From contig JABIWH010000044.1 of the NCBI GenBank assembly GCA_018701215.1, positions 1-64,000 of the forward strand: a DNA stretch of 64,000 bases, read 5' to 3'. The notes below the pieces were generated by a model. That model searched no databases. It was not told the DNA's origin and saw nothing but the letters and a program-made list of their open reading frames with translations. How positions within the stretch are numbered: position 1 is the stretch's first letter; each line of letters begins with the position of its first letter. This stretch comes from Rhodospirillaceae bacterium. GTDB lineage: Bacteria; Pseudomonadota; Alphaproteobacteria; GCA-2731375. The translations under genes and the position numbers were made by a program. Shown here piece after piece: positions 23,033 through 31,869 of this stretch.

Positions 23033-25126
23033 TTATCCCTCACCGGTTGATGTGCTGGCTCTGGTCATGACAATCTGACCCAGAGCGTTGATTGTTGCGC
23101 CAAAGCCGTTGGTCACCAGCGTTGTCGTTCCATCCTCGACGATCATCGCCGGGCCGGGGACCGTCGCGCCGGCCCCCATGTCCTCCCGCGCATAGACCTC
23201 CGCCTCGACCCAGGCGCCGCTGGCCGGATCAAACAATTCCCGTTGCGCCACCGATTTGAGGCTGCCGTCGGCAGCTTGCTGTGGCGCCGCTTCCACGCTG
23301 GGCCGCCCGGTCGCCAGGGACAGGGTCCAGGTCAGCACCTCGACGCCAAGATTGGGAATGGTCCGCATGAACAGCGCCTCATAAGCCTCGGCGAACCAGT
23401 CGGCCAAGGCCTCGCCATCGCCCGCGCCAAGGTCCCTGACCGGGAGCGGAACCATGATCTCGTGGCCTTGTCCGCGGTAACGCATGAACGCACCCCTGGT
23501 CTCGACCAATGCTTCATCCGGCGCCCCAAGGCGGACAACCGCCTCGGCCTCGGCCCGCATGGAGCCAAAGATGTCATTGACCGTATCAGCATCGAATTCG
23601 CGCAGATCCGTATAGCGTGTCCGCACCACTTCATAGGAAATCTGTGCCCGCAAAAAGCCGATGGCGGAACCGACGCCGGCGCCCTGAGGTACGATCACCG
23701 TGTTGATGCCCAGCTTGTCCGCCAGCCGCGCCGCGTGCAACGGTGCCGCACCGCCGAAGGCAACCAACGAGCGGTCGATCATGTTCTTGCCGTTCTCGAC
23801 GGCATGAACCCGGGCCGCGTTGGCCATATGCTCGTCGACAATCTCGGAAACCCCGGCGGCGGCAACGTTCGTTTCCACTTCCAAGGCATCGCCAATGTCT
23901 TTGCTAACCGCCGCCGCCGCACGGTCCGGTTCCAGGGTCACCTGACCACCGGCGAAACGCGAAGGATCGATCCGCCCCAGCACCGTGTCGGCATCCGTCA
24001 CCGTGGCCGCCGTGCCGCCGTTGCCGTAACAGGCGGGGCCGGGTACGGAGCCGGCGCTTTCCGGCCCGACGTGAATGCGCCGCATCGCATCCACCTCGGC
24101 GATGGAACCGCCACCGGCACCGATTTCCACCATCTCGATCGCCGGGATGCGCAATGGCAGGCCGCTGCCTTTCAAAAAGCGGGACATCCGCGCCACCTCG
24201 AACGAACGCCCGATTTGCGGCTGGAAATCGTCGATCAGGGTGATTTTCGCGGTGGTGCCGCCCATATCAAACGACAGCGCCTTGCGCAGGTCATTCTCCT
24301 TGGCGATTTCACGCGCCAGGATGGCGCCGCCCGCAGGGCCGGATTCGACAAGACGGATCGGCAAGCGAACAGCCGTCTCCACCGTGGTCACACCGCCGCT
24401 GGACATCATCAACAGCAACGGACAGGTGATGCCGCCGGACTGCAAACCACCCTGCAGCCGGTTCAGATATCCCGCCATCATGGGCTGCACATAAGCATTG
24501 GCGCAGGCCGTCGACATACGGTCGTATTCGCGGATCTCCGGGCAGACCTCGGCCGAAAGAGTGATCGAAACATTTGGCAGCAGCTCGGCCAGAATCTCGC
24601 CCGCGCGCAGTTCATGGTCCGGATTGACATAGCTGTGCAGGAAGCAGACGGCGACCGCCTCGATATCGGTCTTAGCCAATTTATCGGCCAGGTCACGCAG
24701 TGCGGCTTCGTCAAGCTCCAACAGCACGGAACCATCCGCCGCGATCCGCTCGGGTACTGAAAAGCGCCAATCCCGCGCGATCAGCGGCTGTGGCCGCTCC
24801 ATATACAGATCGTACTGTTCGAAGCGGTGTTCGTAGGCGATTTCAATGGAGTCGCGGAAACCGTCCGTGGTTATCAGCGCGGTGTGCGCACCCTTACGTT
24901 CGATCAGGGCATTGGTCGCCAGGGTGGTGCCGTGGATGACCAAGGTGACATCCGATGCCTTCACGCCGGAGCGCTGCAAGATCGTGTCTATGCCTTCGAG
25001 AACCGCACTTTCCGGCGCCGCCGGCGTCGTCAACAGCTTCAGACGCTCCTGACCGCCGTCATGTTCCAAAACCACATCGGTGAATGTGCCGCCGATATCA
25101 ACGGCCAGCCTCGCCCCGGCATTCAT
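23033..25126 (-). CDS. Hydantoinase A / 5-oxoprolinase alpha-like subunit
   Basis: This 697-residue ATP-dependent HyuA-family protein has an ASKHA fold. DIGGTFTDVVLEHDGG at residues 10-25 is the first phosphate loop, HGTTLATNALIERKGA follows, and FDMGGTTAKITLIDD is the second loop, preceding the metal-binding region. It phosphorylates or activates the cyclic amide that the beta subunit hydrolyses. The length fits a separate alpha subunit rather than the fused eukaryotic 5-oxoprolinase. It leads a two-gene operon with the beta subunit; the palindromic element at 25147 begins 20 bases upstream of its start and therefore lies in its promoter region. Confidence 0.9.
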   Translation of the reverse strand: MNAGARLAVDIGGTFTDVVLEHDGGQERLKLLTTPAAPESAVLEGIDTILQRSGVKASDVTLVIHGTTLATNALIERKGAHTALITTDGFRDSIEIAYEHRFEQYDLYMERPQPLIARDWRFSVPERIAADGSVLLELDEAALRDLADKLAKTDIEAVAVCFLHSYVNPDHELRAGEILAELLPNVSITLSAEVCPEIREYDRMSTACANAYVQPMMAGYLNRLQGGLQSGGITCPLLLMMSSGGVTTVETAVRLPIRLVESGPAGGAILAREIAKENDLRKALSFDMGGTTAKITLIDDFQPQIGRSFEVARMSRFLKGSGLPLRIPAIEMVEIGAGGGSIAEVDAMRRIHVGPESAGSVPGPACYGNGGTAATVTDADTVLGRIDPSRFAGGQVTLEPDRAAAAVSKDIGDALEVETNVAAAGVSEIVDEHMANAARVHAVENGKNMIDRSLVAFGGAAPLHAARLADKLGINTVIVPQGAGVGSAIGFLRAQISYEVVRTRYTDLREFDADTVNDIFGSMRAEAEAVVRLGAPDEALVETRGAFMRYRGQGHEIMVPLPVRDLGAGDGEALADWFAEAYEALFMRTIPNLGVEVLTWTLSLATGRPSVEAAPQQAADGSLKSVAQRELFDPASGAWVEAEVYAREDMGAGATVPGPAMIVEDGTTTLVTNGFGATINALGQIVMTRASTSTGEG

Positions 25127-25146
25127 ATAAACGCTCCTAATCTACT

Positions 25147-25410
25147 CATACCAACGTTCGGTGATAAAGATCCATATAGATCATTTCAGGGCCCCATCGG
25201 GTAGGAGTGGAAGCGCCGGCGGTACTGGTGCCTTCAAGCTTTCACGACGCCGTCGATGAGGCCCTGAAACGACCGAATTCGGCGCTTCACGAAGGCTTTC
25301 GGCGGTGTCGCGCGCTGCTTGTGGTACCGGGGCACCACGGCGCAACACGCTCCTACCCGAAAGCCTTCGTGAAGCGTCTATATGGGTCTTTATCACCGAA
25401 CGTTGGTATG
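25147..25410. mobile_element. Palindromic MITE-like element with 34-bp TIRs
   Basis: The terminal arms 25147-25180 and 25377-25410 are inverted repeats with one mismatch over 34 bases. Between them two further hairpins fit end to end: 25184-25199 with 25254-25269 (16 bp, one mismatch) and 25283-25302 with 25357-25376 (20 bp, perfect). The whole folds as a cloverleaf. TA dinucleotides at 25149-25150 and 25407-25408 could be a target duplication, giving an element of 25151-25406, which is the pattern of Tc1/mariner-IS630 derivatives. No transposase is encoded. It lies between divergent genes hyuA and an acyl-CoA dehydrogenase. Confidence 0.8.
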
Positions 25411-25605
25411 AAACCCGCGAAATCGTATTCGTCAAAGCGGCGAAACGAGACGGACGATATTATGCGGCCTCTCCTAGGAAGCGTCAACGAAGCCCATAAA
25501 CACGGGGTGCGCAAAACAAACTATTGACCCGCACGGGTGGCGGCGGTGATACATAATCAGGGGTATGTTTGGGACGGCAATAGTCGAAACGCGAGGCGAG
25601 AGACG

Positions 25606-26832
25606 ATGGACCTAACCGATCGCGCGGAGCATGGGGCCTTTCGCGGGGAAGTGCGCCAGTTCCTGGACCAGAACAAGCATCTGGCACCGGACGTATCCTC
25701 TTTCACGCTCCGTATGCGACCGCGCAAATTGAGTGAGGACGTGCGCGATTGGCAGGGCCTGCTGGTCGACCGCGGCCTGACCTCGCGCACCATTCCCAAG
25801 GCTTATGGCGGTTTCGGCGCCGAACCGGATATCTTGAAATCGCGGATCATCGCGGATGAATTTTTCGCCGCCGATACCGTCCAGGGCCTACGCAACATGA
25901 GCATTTCCATGCTTGTGCCGACCATGCTGGAGCATGGCACGGAGGCACAGAAACAGCGCTATATCGAGCCCTCCATCCGCAGCCAATTGGTTTGGTGCCA
26001 GGGCTATTCCGAACCCAATGCCGGCTCTGATCTGGCATCTCTGCAAACCGCCGCCACCGAGGACGGCGATGATTTCATCATCAACGGGCAGAAAATCTGG
26101 ACCTCGGGCGCGCATGTCGCGGATATGATGTTCTGCCTGGTACGTACCGAGCCGGACGCACCGAAACACGAAGGCATCAGCTATATCGTCTTTCCCATGG
26201 ACACGCCGGGCATCGAAGTCCGGCCCTTGATGAACATGACCGGCGCGCCGGCCTTTAACGAAGTCTTTTTCACCGACGTGCGGGTGCCCCAGGCCAATGT
26301 GGTCGGCCAACGCGGCCAGGGCTGGCAGGTGGCCAACAGTACCCTGAAGCATGAACGCGGCCTGCTGGGCGATGCCAACCGCTCCCTCGACAGCCTGTTG
26401 CGGGTCGGCAAACTGCTGCAAAATGAAAGCCTGGATGGCCGGCCCCTGATCGAAAACCCGTTGTTCCGCGACCGCTACATTCGCCTGCAGGCGCGGACAC
26501 AGGCCATGCGCCTGCACGAAATGCGCCTGATCTCCGATAGCGTTAAAGGCAAGCCACGCTCCCTGGGCGATATGGTGGTGAAGTTGCTGGGCTGCGAGTT
26601 GAACCACCAACTGGACGGCCTGGGCGTCGATATCCTGGGCGAGATCGGCGTGCTGTACGATGAAAGCTCCATGTTGCGCGACGGCGGCGCCTGGCAGGCC
26701 AATTTCATGTTTGATCTGGGCCTGATTATCGGCGGCGGCACGGCGCAAATCCAAAAGAACATCATTTCAGAGCGGGGTCTGGGCATGCCCCGAGAACCTA
26801 AAGTGGCCGAACCAAAAGTAGCTGGCGCGTAG
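25606..26832 (+). CDS. Acyl-CoA dehydrogenase family protein
   Basis: This 408-residue FAD flavoprotein begins at ATG 25606 (MDLTDRAEHGAFRGEVRQFL), with GAGG ten bases upstream; an upstream extension to 25537 is discarded. The N-terminal helical domain is followed by the FAD/beta-strand motifs WCQGYSEPNAGSDLASLQT and KIWTSGAHVADMMF, and the C-terminal segment GGGTAQIQKNIISERGLGMP is the classical ACAD signature. It oxidises an acyl-CoA at the alpha-beta bond, passing electrons to ETF. It is followed after 12 bases by a second ACAD, the usual heteromeric or paired arrangement in steroid, bile-acid or aromatic side-chain catabolism; substrate not determined. Confidence 0.9.
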   Translation: MDLTDRAEHGAFRGEVRQFLDQNKHLAPDVSSFTLRMRPRKLSEDVRDWQGLLVDRGLTSRTIPKAYGGFGAEPDILKSRIIADEFFAADTVQGLRNMSISMLVPTMLEHGTEAQKQRYIEPSIRSQLVWCQGYSEPNAGSDLASLQTAATEDGDDFIINGQKIWTSGAHVADMMFCLVRTEPDAPKHEGISYIVFPMDTPGIEVRPLMNMTGAPAFNEVFFTDVRVPQANVVGQRGQGWQVANSTLKHERGLLGDANRSLDSLLRVGKLLQNESLDGRPLIENPLFRDRYIRLQARTQAMRLHEMRLISDSVKGKPRSLGDMVVKLLGCELNHQLDGLGVDILGEIGVLYDESSMLRDGGAWQANFMFDLGLIIGGGTAQIQKNIISERGLGMPREPKVAEPKVAGA

Positions 26833-26844
26833 GAGGCTGTAGAG

Positions 26845-27930
26845 ATGGATTTCGGGCTTTCGGAAGAACAGGAACTAATCCGCGACAGCTTTCAGGGCAG
26901 TCTTTCGCGCATCTCGGAACTGGACACGGTGCGCCAAACGGCGGAGGCCGGCGCGCCCATGGACGAGAGCATCTGGGCCGAGCTGTGCGCCCTGGGCATG
27001 GCCGGCTTGATGATAGCGGAGGAATTCGGCGGCGCCGGCCTGGGCCTGCTGGAGGCCGCCGTGGTGGCCGAGGAACTTGGCCGCCGCGTGACACCGGTAC
27101 CGTTCGTGGCCAGCGCCGTGATGGCACCCCTGGCGATCCGCCTGGGCGGTAGCGAGGAACAATGCCGGGAATGGCTGCCGGCAATGGCCGATGGCTCGGT
27201 TCGCGTCGGCGTCGCGGTCTCTGAAACCGCAGCCGGTGCCCGCGAGAATGCCGGTGTGACGGCAGAGAACGGCGTTTTGAGCGGACGGGCATTGTTCGTT
27301 TTGGATGGCGCCGGCGCCAATGGCTATGTGGTCGCCGATACATCCGGCGGCCTGCATCTGGTCCGGGCCGACGCCGCCGGTTTGGACAATGTCGCTTTGA
27401 AAACCATCGACCGGACCCGTGCGGTCTGCGAGCTGAACTTTGAAAATACCCCCGCCGACCCCTTACGCCACGGCGAGGACGTCCTGCAAACGGTGATCGA
27501 TGCGGGCCGGGTGGTCCTGGCCGCCGACAGCTTGGGCGCGGGCGAGGAAATGCTGCGCCAGGCCGTCGACTATGCCGCCGAGCGCAAACAGTTTGGCCGC
27601 GTCATCGCCTCATTTCAGGCGGTCAAACACATGTGCGCCGAAATGGCGGCGGAGTTGCAGCCCTGCCGCGGCCTGATCTGGCATGCCGCCTATGTCATGG
27701 CGCAGGAACCCGAGGCGCTATCACTGGCGGCGGCCTTCGCCAAATCCCATACGGACGAGGTTGGCCGTTTCGTCGCCCGCACCGCCACGGAGGTACATGG
27801 CGGCATGGGTTTCACCGACCTGATGGGCCTGCATTACTGGTTCAAACGCCTGGGCGTAAATCGCGCCTACCTAGGCAGCCCCGAACGCGTCCGCGCCGAG
27901 GCCGCCCGTTTGCAGGGGTTTGCCGCATAG
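26845..27930 (+). CDS. Acyl-CoA dehydrogenase family protein, second subunit-like
   Basis: This 361-residue protein starts MDFGLSEEQELIRDSF, the common N-terminal signature. It lacks the long FAD-binding SEPNAGSD loop of its neighbour, reading GVAVSETAAGARENAGV instead. The C-terminal part YAAERKQFGRVIASFQAVKHMC and ATEVHGGMGFT are conserved ACAD segments. Paired ACAD genes of which one has degenerate cofactor loops often make alpha2-beta2 enzymes (FadE-type heteromers); this pair fits that. It is 12 bases after the first ACAD and followed by a possible terminator at 28007. Confidence 0.88.
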   Translation: MDFGLSEEQELIRDSFQGSLSRISELDTVRQTAEAGAPMDESIWAELCALGMAGLMIAEEFGGAGLGLLEAAVVAEELGRRVTPVPFVASAVMAPLAIRLGGSEEQCREWLPAMADGSVRVGVAVSETAAGARENAGVTAENGVLSGRALFVLDGAGANGYVVADTSGGLHLVRADAAGLDNVALKTIDRTRAVCELNFENTPADPLRHGEDVLQTVIDAGRVVLAADSLGAGEEMLRQAVDYAAERKQFGRVIASFQAVKHMCAEMAAELQPCRGLIWHAAYVMAQEPEALSLAAAFAKSHTDEVGRFVARTATEVHGGMGFTDLMGLHYWFKRLGVNRAYLGSPERVRAEAARLQGFAA

Positions 27931-28006
27931 AGCGGGACTGGGACGAGAAGATTGGCTGCAGATTACCGCCAGCCGCCGCTTGACACCCATCGCTGTTGCA
28001 CCTAAA

Positions 28007-28035
28007 AACCGCCGCGACCCAGGTGCGCGCGGTTT
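28007..28035 (+). terminator. Putative terminator after the ACAD pair
   Basis: AACCGCCGCG (28007-28016) pairs with CGCGCGGTT (28026-28034) with a one-base bulge, followed by TTATT. It separates the ACAD pair from ffh. Confidence 0.45.
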
Positions 28036-28109
28036 ATTCATGCGCGGCCCTGTTTTGCGTGAAATTTTGACAACCTTTTTTGCCATTCAAGTGGAGCGTT
28101 CACAGCGCC

Positions 28110-29510
28110 ATGTTTGATAGCCTTACAGACCGGTTAGGATCGGTTTTCGACAAGCTTACCCGGCGCGGCGCGCTGAGTGAGGGGGATGTCGATGCGGCCC
28201 TGCGCGAAGTGCGCCAAGCGCTGCTGGAGGCTGACGTCGCCCTGCCCGTGGCCCGTGACTTCATCGCCCAGGTGCGCGAACGCGCGGTTGGCGAAGAAGT
28301 TGTCAAATCGGTCACGCCGGGCCAGATGGTGGTCAAAATCGTCAACGACGCCCTGGTCGAAACCCTGGGCAGCGAGGCGGTCGAGATTAATCTGAACGCG
28401 GTGCCGCCGGCACCGATCATGATGGTCGGCCTGCAGGGTTCGGGTAAAACGACTTCCACCGCCAAGTTGGCCAAACGGTTGGTGGAGCGGGACAAGAAAA
28501 AGGTCATGATGGCCTCGCTCGATACCCGCCGTCCCGCCGCGATGGAACAGCTGAAGATCCTGGGCGAACAGATCGACGTGCCGACCCTGCCTATCGTGGA
28601 GGGACAGAACCCGGTCGATATCGCCAAGCGCGCCATGCAATCGGCGCGCCTGCAGGGTTTCGATATTATCCTGCTGGATACCGCCGGGCGCATGCATGTG
28701 GACGAGGCCCTGATGGCCGAGGTTCAGGCGGTGCACGGCGTGGCGCAGCCGGTGGAAACCCTGCTGGTGGCCGACAGCCTGACCGGCCAGGACGCGGTCA
28801 ATGTGGCCGAGCAATTCAATAAACGCCTGGGCCTAACCGGCATCGTGCTGACACGGGTCGATGGCGACGGCCGCGGCGGCGCGGCGCTGTCTATGCGCGC
28901 GGTCACCGGCTGCCCGATCAAACTGCTGGGCGTCGGTGAAAAGCTGGACGAGCTGGAAACCTTTCATCCCGACCGCATCGCATCGCGCATTCTCGGCATG
29001 GGCGACGTTGTCTCCTTGGTCGAAAAAGCCACCGAGAACATTGACGAGGCGGAAGCGGAGAAGCTGGCCAAAAAGGTGCAAAAGGGTCAGTTCGACATGA
29101 ACGACCTGTTGGACCAGCTGCGGCAGATTTCCAAGATGGGCGGCCTGGACGGCCTGATGGCCATGCTGCCCGGCGTCGGCAAGATGAAAAAGCAGATGGC
29201 CGAAGCCAATATCGATCCCAAGCTGATCAAGCGTCAGGAAGCCATCATCCTGTCCATGACCACGCAGGAACGCACGACGCCGAAATTGATCCATGCCTCC
29301 CGCAAGAAGCGTATCGCGGCAGGCTCCGGCACCTCGGTGCAGGAAGTGAACAAGCTGTTGAAGCAATTCAAACAGATGTCGGGGATGATGAAAAAAGTCT
29401 CCAAGATGGGCAAAAAAGGCATGATGCGCGGCGGCTTGTCGAACCTCATGGGCGGGGGGCAAATGCCGCAGATGCCGGGCATGCCCGGGGGTCAGTTGCC
29501 GCCACGGTAA
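28110..29510 (+). CDS. ffh: Signal recognition particle GTPase
   Basis: This is the 466-residue SRP54 homologue that binds 4.5S RNA and signal peptides and delivers ribosomes to FtsY at the membrane. ATG 28110 (MFDSLTDRLGSVFDKL) is the standard start; ten upstream codons are dropped. The N domain (~1-85) is followed by the G domain, with GLQGSGKTTSTAKL, DTRRPAAMEQL and DTAGRMHVDE. The M domain after ~300 is methionine-rich and ends in repeated GM/GQMP segments. It opens the ribosomal cluster ffh-rpsP-rimM-trmD-rplS, common in alphaproteobacteria. Confidence 0.97.
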   Translation: MFDSLTDRLGSVFDKLTRRGALSEGDVDAALREVRQALLEADVALPVARDFIAQVRERAVGEEVVKSVTPGQMVVKIVNDALVETLGSEAVEINLNAVPPAPIMMVGLQGSGKTTSTAKLAKRLVERDKKKVMMASLDTRRPAAMEQLKILGEQIDVPTLPIVEGQNPVDIAKRAMQSARLQGFDIILLDTAGRMHVDEALMAEVQAVHGVAQPVETLLVADSLTGQDAVNVAEQFNKRLGLTGIVLTRVDGDGRGGAALSMRAVTGCPIKLLGVGEKLDELETFHPDRIASRILGMGDVVSLVEKATENIDEAEAEKLAKKVQKGQFDMNDLLDQLRQISKMGGLDGLMAMLPGVGKMKKQMAEANIDPKLIKRQEAIILSMTTQERTTPKLIHASRKKRIAAGSGTSVQEVNKLLKQFKQMSGMMKKVSKMGKKGMMRGGLSNLMGGGQMPQMPGMPGGQLPPR

Positions 29511-29567
29511 ATTTATTCGAATAGCGTACGACGAAATTAGAGCTTAGTTGGAAATAGGAACACACGA

Positions 29568-29975
29568 ATGTCATTGAAAATCAGACTGGCCCGCGGCGGG
29601 GCAAAAAAGCGGCCGCATTATCGCATTGTGGTGGCGGACAGCCGCATGCCCCGTGACGGCCGTTATATTGAGCGCCTGGGCACCTATGATCCCCTGCTTG
29701 CCAAGGACGACGACAAGCGCGTCGATCTGAAGGAAGAGCGCATCCGCTATTGGCTGAGCCAGGGCGCTAAACCCACCGACCGGGTCGCGACTTTCCTGGG
29801 CAAGGCCGAAATCACGGCGATGCCCGCGCAACGCAGCAACCCGGAAAAGGCCAAGCCCAAGGCCAAGGCTCAGGAACGCCTGGCCGCGGCGGCGGAAGCA
29901 GCGGAAGCCGCCAGTGCGGCAGCCAATGCCCCGGCCGAGGAAGCCCCGGCGGAAGAGGCTCCGGCGGAAGCTTAA
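29568..29975 (+). CDS. rpsP: 30S ribosomal protein bS16
   Basis: The 135-residue protein has the S16 core in the first ~80 residues (LKIRLARGGAKKRPHYRIVV and the DGRYIERLGTYDP segment). The tail from ~95 on is an alanine/glutamate-rich extension with repeats of EEAPA, typical of alphaproteobacterial forms and probably disordered. It lies 57 bases after ffh and 39 bases before rimM, inside the ribosomal operon. Confidence 0.96.
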   Translation: MSLKIRLARGGAKKRPHYRIVVADSRMPRDGRYIERLGTYDPLLAKDDDKRVDLKEERIRYWLSQGAKPTDRVATFLGKAEITAMPAQRSNPEKAKPKAKAQERLAAAAEAAEAASAAANAPAEEAPAEEAPAEA

Positions 29976-30014
29976 GCGGCAGCTTGAGTATTTGGCCGGA
30001 TCAGGTGCCGTTCG

Positions 30015-30587
30015 ATGCCCGATGAACGCCTGCTATTGGGTGAGATCGTTGCGGCGCACGGCATCAAGGGTCTGGTCAAGATCCGCAGCTTTACGCAAAC
30101 GCCGGAAGATATCCTGGCCTACGGCGCGCTGCGGGATGAAGCTGGAAAGGTGGTCGAACTGGCCCTGAAGGGGCCGACCAAGGGCGGTCTTCTGGCGGCG
30201 GTTTCGGGGACGCATGACCGTAATGGAGCGGAAGCGCTGAAGGGCACCAGGCTTTACGTGGAGCGTGGTGTCTTGCCGGAACTGCCGGCGCGGGAAGAGG
30301 AATTCTATTACGCCGACCTGATTGGCTTGGCGGTGGAATTGGCGGACGGCACGGCCTTTGGCGAAGTTAAGGCGGTGCATGATTTCGGTGCCGGCGATTT
30401 GCTGGAGCTGCAACCGCTGAATTCCGGTGGTGGCGCGCCAAAAACGGTACCGGAAACGATTTTGGTGCCGTTCGATCGCGAAACGGTGCCGGAGATTGAT
30501 CTGGTCAACAGACGCCTGGTGTTCGTGGCGCCTGTTGAAGATGACGGTGGCGAAGATGCCGGTGACGAAGATGACTGGGCGTGTTGA
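30015..30587 (+). CDS. rimM: Ribosome maturation factor RimM
   Basis: This 190-residue 16S rRNA processing factor helps assemble the 30S head by binding S19. The N-terminal beta-barrel starts LLLGEIVAAHGIKGLVKIRS and the C-terminal PRC barrel contains EFYYADLIGLAVE and LLELQ. It ends with an acidic tail rich in D/E. The 3' end overlaps trmD by 17 bases, so translation is probably coupled. Neighbours rpsP and trmD confirm identity. Confidence 0.95.
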   Translation: MPDERLLLGEIVAAHGIKGLVKIRSFTQTPEDILAYGALRDEAGKVVELALKGPTKGGLLAAVSGTHDRNGAEALKGTRLYVERGVLPELPAREEEFYYADLIGLAVELADGTAFGEVKAVHDFGAGDLLELQPLNSGGGAPKTVPETILVPFDRETVPEIDLVNRRLVFVAPVEDDGGEDAGDEDDWAC

Positions 30588-31326
30588 AGGCAAATTTTGG
30601 TCGGCAACCGTCCTGACCCTGTTTCCGGAGATGTTTCCCGGTCCCTTGGGTCAAAGTCTAGCTGGAAAAGCCCTGAAAAATGGGATTTGGCGGCTGGAAA
30701 CGGTGGACATTCGTGACTTTGCGCGCGATAAACACCGCTCCGTGGACGATGCCCCCTTTGGCGGCGGCCCGGGAATGGTTATGCGGCCCGATATTTTGGC
30801 CGCCGCGGTGGATCATGTGCGTTCCGGGCAAGCTTCGGAAGGCTCGGCCCCGGGTGGCGAAAAGAAGGTGATATATCTAAGCCCGCGCGGGCGCCGGTTG
30901 GATCAGGCGATGGCGCGGGAGTTGGCGGAGCAGAACGGCGTTATCCTGCTTTGCGGGCGTTTCGAAGGGGTCGATCAACGGGCCCTGGACGGACGCGGGA
31001 TAGAAGAAGTTAGCGTCGGCGACTTTGTGCTGTCGGGGGGAGAGACGGCGGCACTGGTGTTGTTGGACGCGGTTGTTAGGTTGCTGCCGGGTGTTATCGG
31101 CGACAGGGCGGCGTTGGAAGAAGAGAGTTTTGCCCACGGGTTATTGGAATATTCCCAATATACCCGGCCCCAGGTTTGGGAAGGGCAAGAGGTGCCGGAC
31201 GTCTTGACGTCCGGCCACCACGAGAACATTCGGGCCTGGCGTAAGGCGCAGGCAGAGGAATTGACCAAGGAGCGGCGGCCGGACCTGTGGGAACGGTATC
31301 TTCGCTCCGCTAAATCGCGAGGCTAG
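30571..31326 (+). CDS. trmD: tRNA (guanine37-N1)-methyltransferase
   Basis: This 251-residue SPOUT (knotted) methyltransferase makes m1G37 in tRNAs reading CNN/GGN and prevents +1 frameshifting. ATG 30571 (MTGRVEGKFWSATVLTLFP) is chosen because the longer frame runs through rimM in the wrong phase and adds non-family residues; GGTGA precedes it. The conserved HRSVDDAPFGGGPGMVMRPD, LLCGRFEGVDQR and DFVLSGGE segments form the SAM knot. It overlaps rimM and is followed four bases later by rplS. Confidence 0.97.
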   Translation: MTGRVEGKFWSATVLTLFPEMFPGPLGQSLAGKALKNGIWRLETVDIRDFARDKHRSVDDAPFGGGPGMVMRPDILAAAVDHVRSGQASEGSAPGGEKKVIYLSPRGRRLDQAMARELAEQNGVILLCGRFEGVDQRALDGRGIEEVSVGDFVLSGGETAALVLLDAVVRLLPGVIGDRAALEEESFAHGLLEYSQYTRPQVWEGQEVPDVLTSGHHENIRAWRKAQAEELTKERRPDLWERYLRSAKSRG

Positions 31327-31330
31327 TGCG

Positions 31331-31774
31331 ATGAATTTGTTGCAGAAGTTTGAAGACCGCCAATTGCAGGCACGGAAGTCGGACTATGAAGTGCCGGATT
31401 TTGCCCCGGGCGACAGCGTCCGCGTCAACGTCAAGGTGATCGAAGGCACGCGGGAGCGGGTGCAGGCCTTTGAAGGCGTCTGCATCGCGATCAAGCAGGC
31501 CGGGATCAATTCCTCCTTCACCATACGGAAAATTTCCTATGGCGAGGGTGTGGAGCGGGTCTTTCCCATGCATTCGCCGCGCATCGATTCCATCGATGTG
31601 GTGCGCAAGGGCCGGGTTCGCCGGGCCAAGCTGTATTACCTGCGCGGCCTGACGGGCAAACGCGCCCGCATCGCCGAAAAGCAGGATCATCGCCGTGTTA
31701 CCCGCGCCAAGGGCGAAAGCAAGAACAAGAATAAGACGGCGGCGGCGCCTGAAGCGGCTTCTGGCGCCGAATAA
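31331..31774 (+). CDS. rplS: 50S ribosomal protein bL19
   Basis: The 147-residue protein has the L19 core (~1-115), including VRVNVKVIEGTRERVQAFEG and YLRGLTGKRARI, followed by a lysine/alanine-rich extension longer than in E. coli (115 residues). It sits at the 30S-50S interface. It is the last gene of the rpsP-rimM-trmD-rplS set; a terminator-like hairpin follows at 31785. Confidence 0.97.
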   Translation: MNLLQKFEDRQLQARKSDYEVPDFAPGDSVRVNVKVIEGTRERVQAFEGVCIAIKQAGINSSFTIRKISYGEGVERVFPMHSPRIDSIDVVRKGRVRRAKLYYLRGLTGKRARIAEKQDHRRVTRAKGESKNKNKTAAAPEAASGAE

Positions 31775-31784
31775 GTTTTCCAAC

Positions 31785-31819
31785 CAAGGTGATGCGGCAA
31801 ATCGGCCGCGCCTTGTTTT
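31785..31819 (+). terminator. Terminator-like hairpin between rplS and leuC
   Basis: CAAGG-tgat-GCGGC with GCCGC-g-CCTTG forms an interrupted hairpin followed by TTTT. It lies just after the rplS stop and 50 bases before leuC, separating ribosomal and leucine genes at least partially. Confidence 0.5.
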
Positions 31820-31869
31820 ACGGGCGGACTTGAATTCGGTGGCGCCCATGTCTGAAAGGATTGGGCGGT

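Noticed and set aside
25207..25527. ORF inside the palindromic element
   Set aside because: The frame is a by-product of the inverted-repeat structure; no domain, no Shine-Dalgarno, and it runs through the right terminal repeat.
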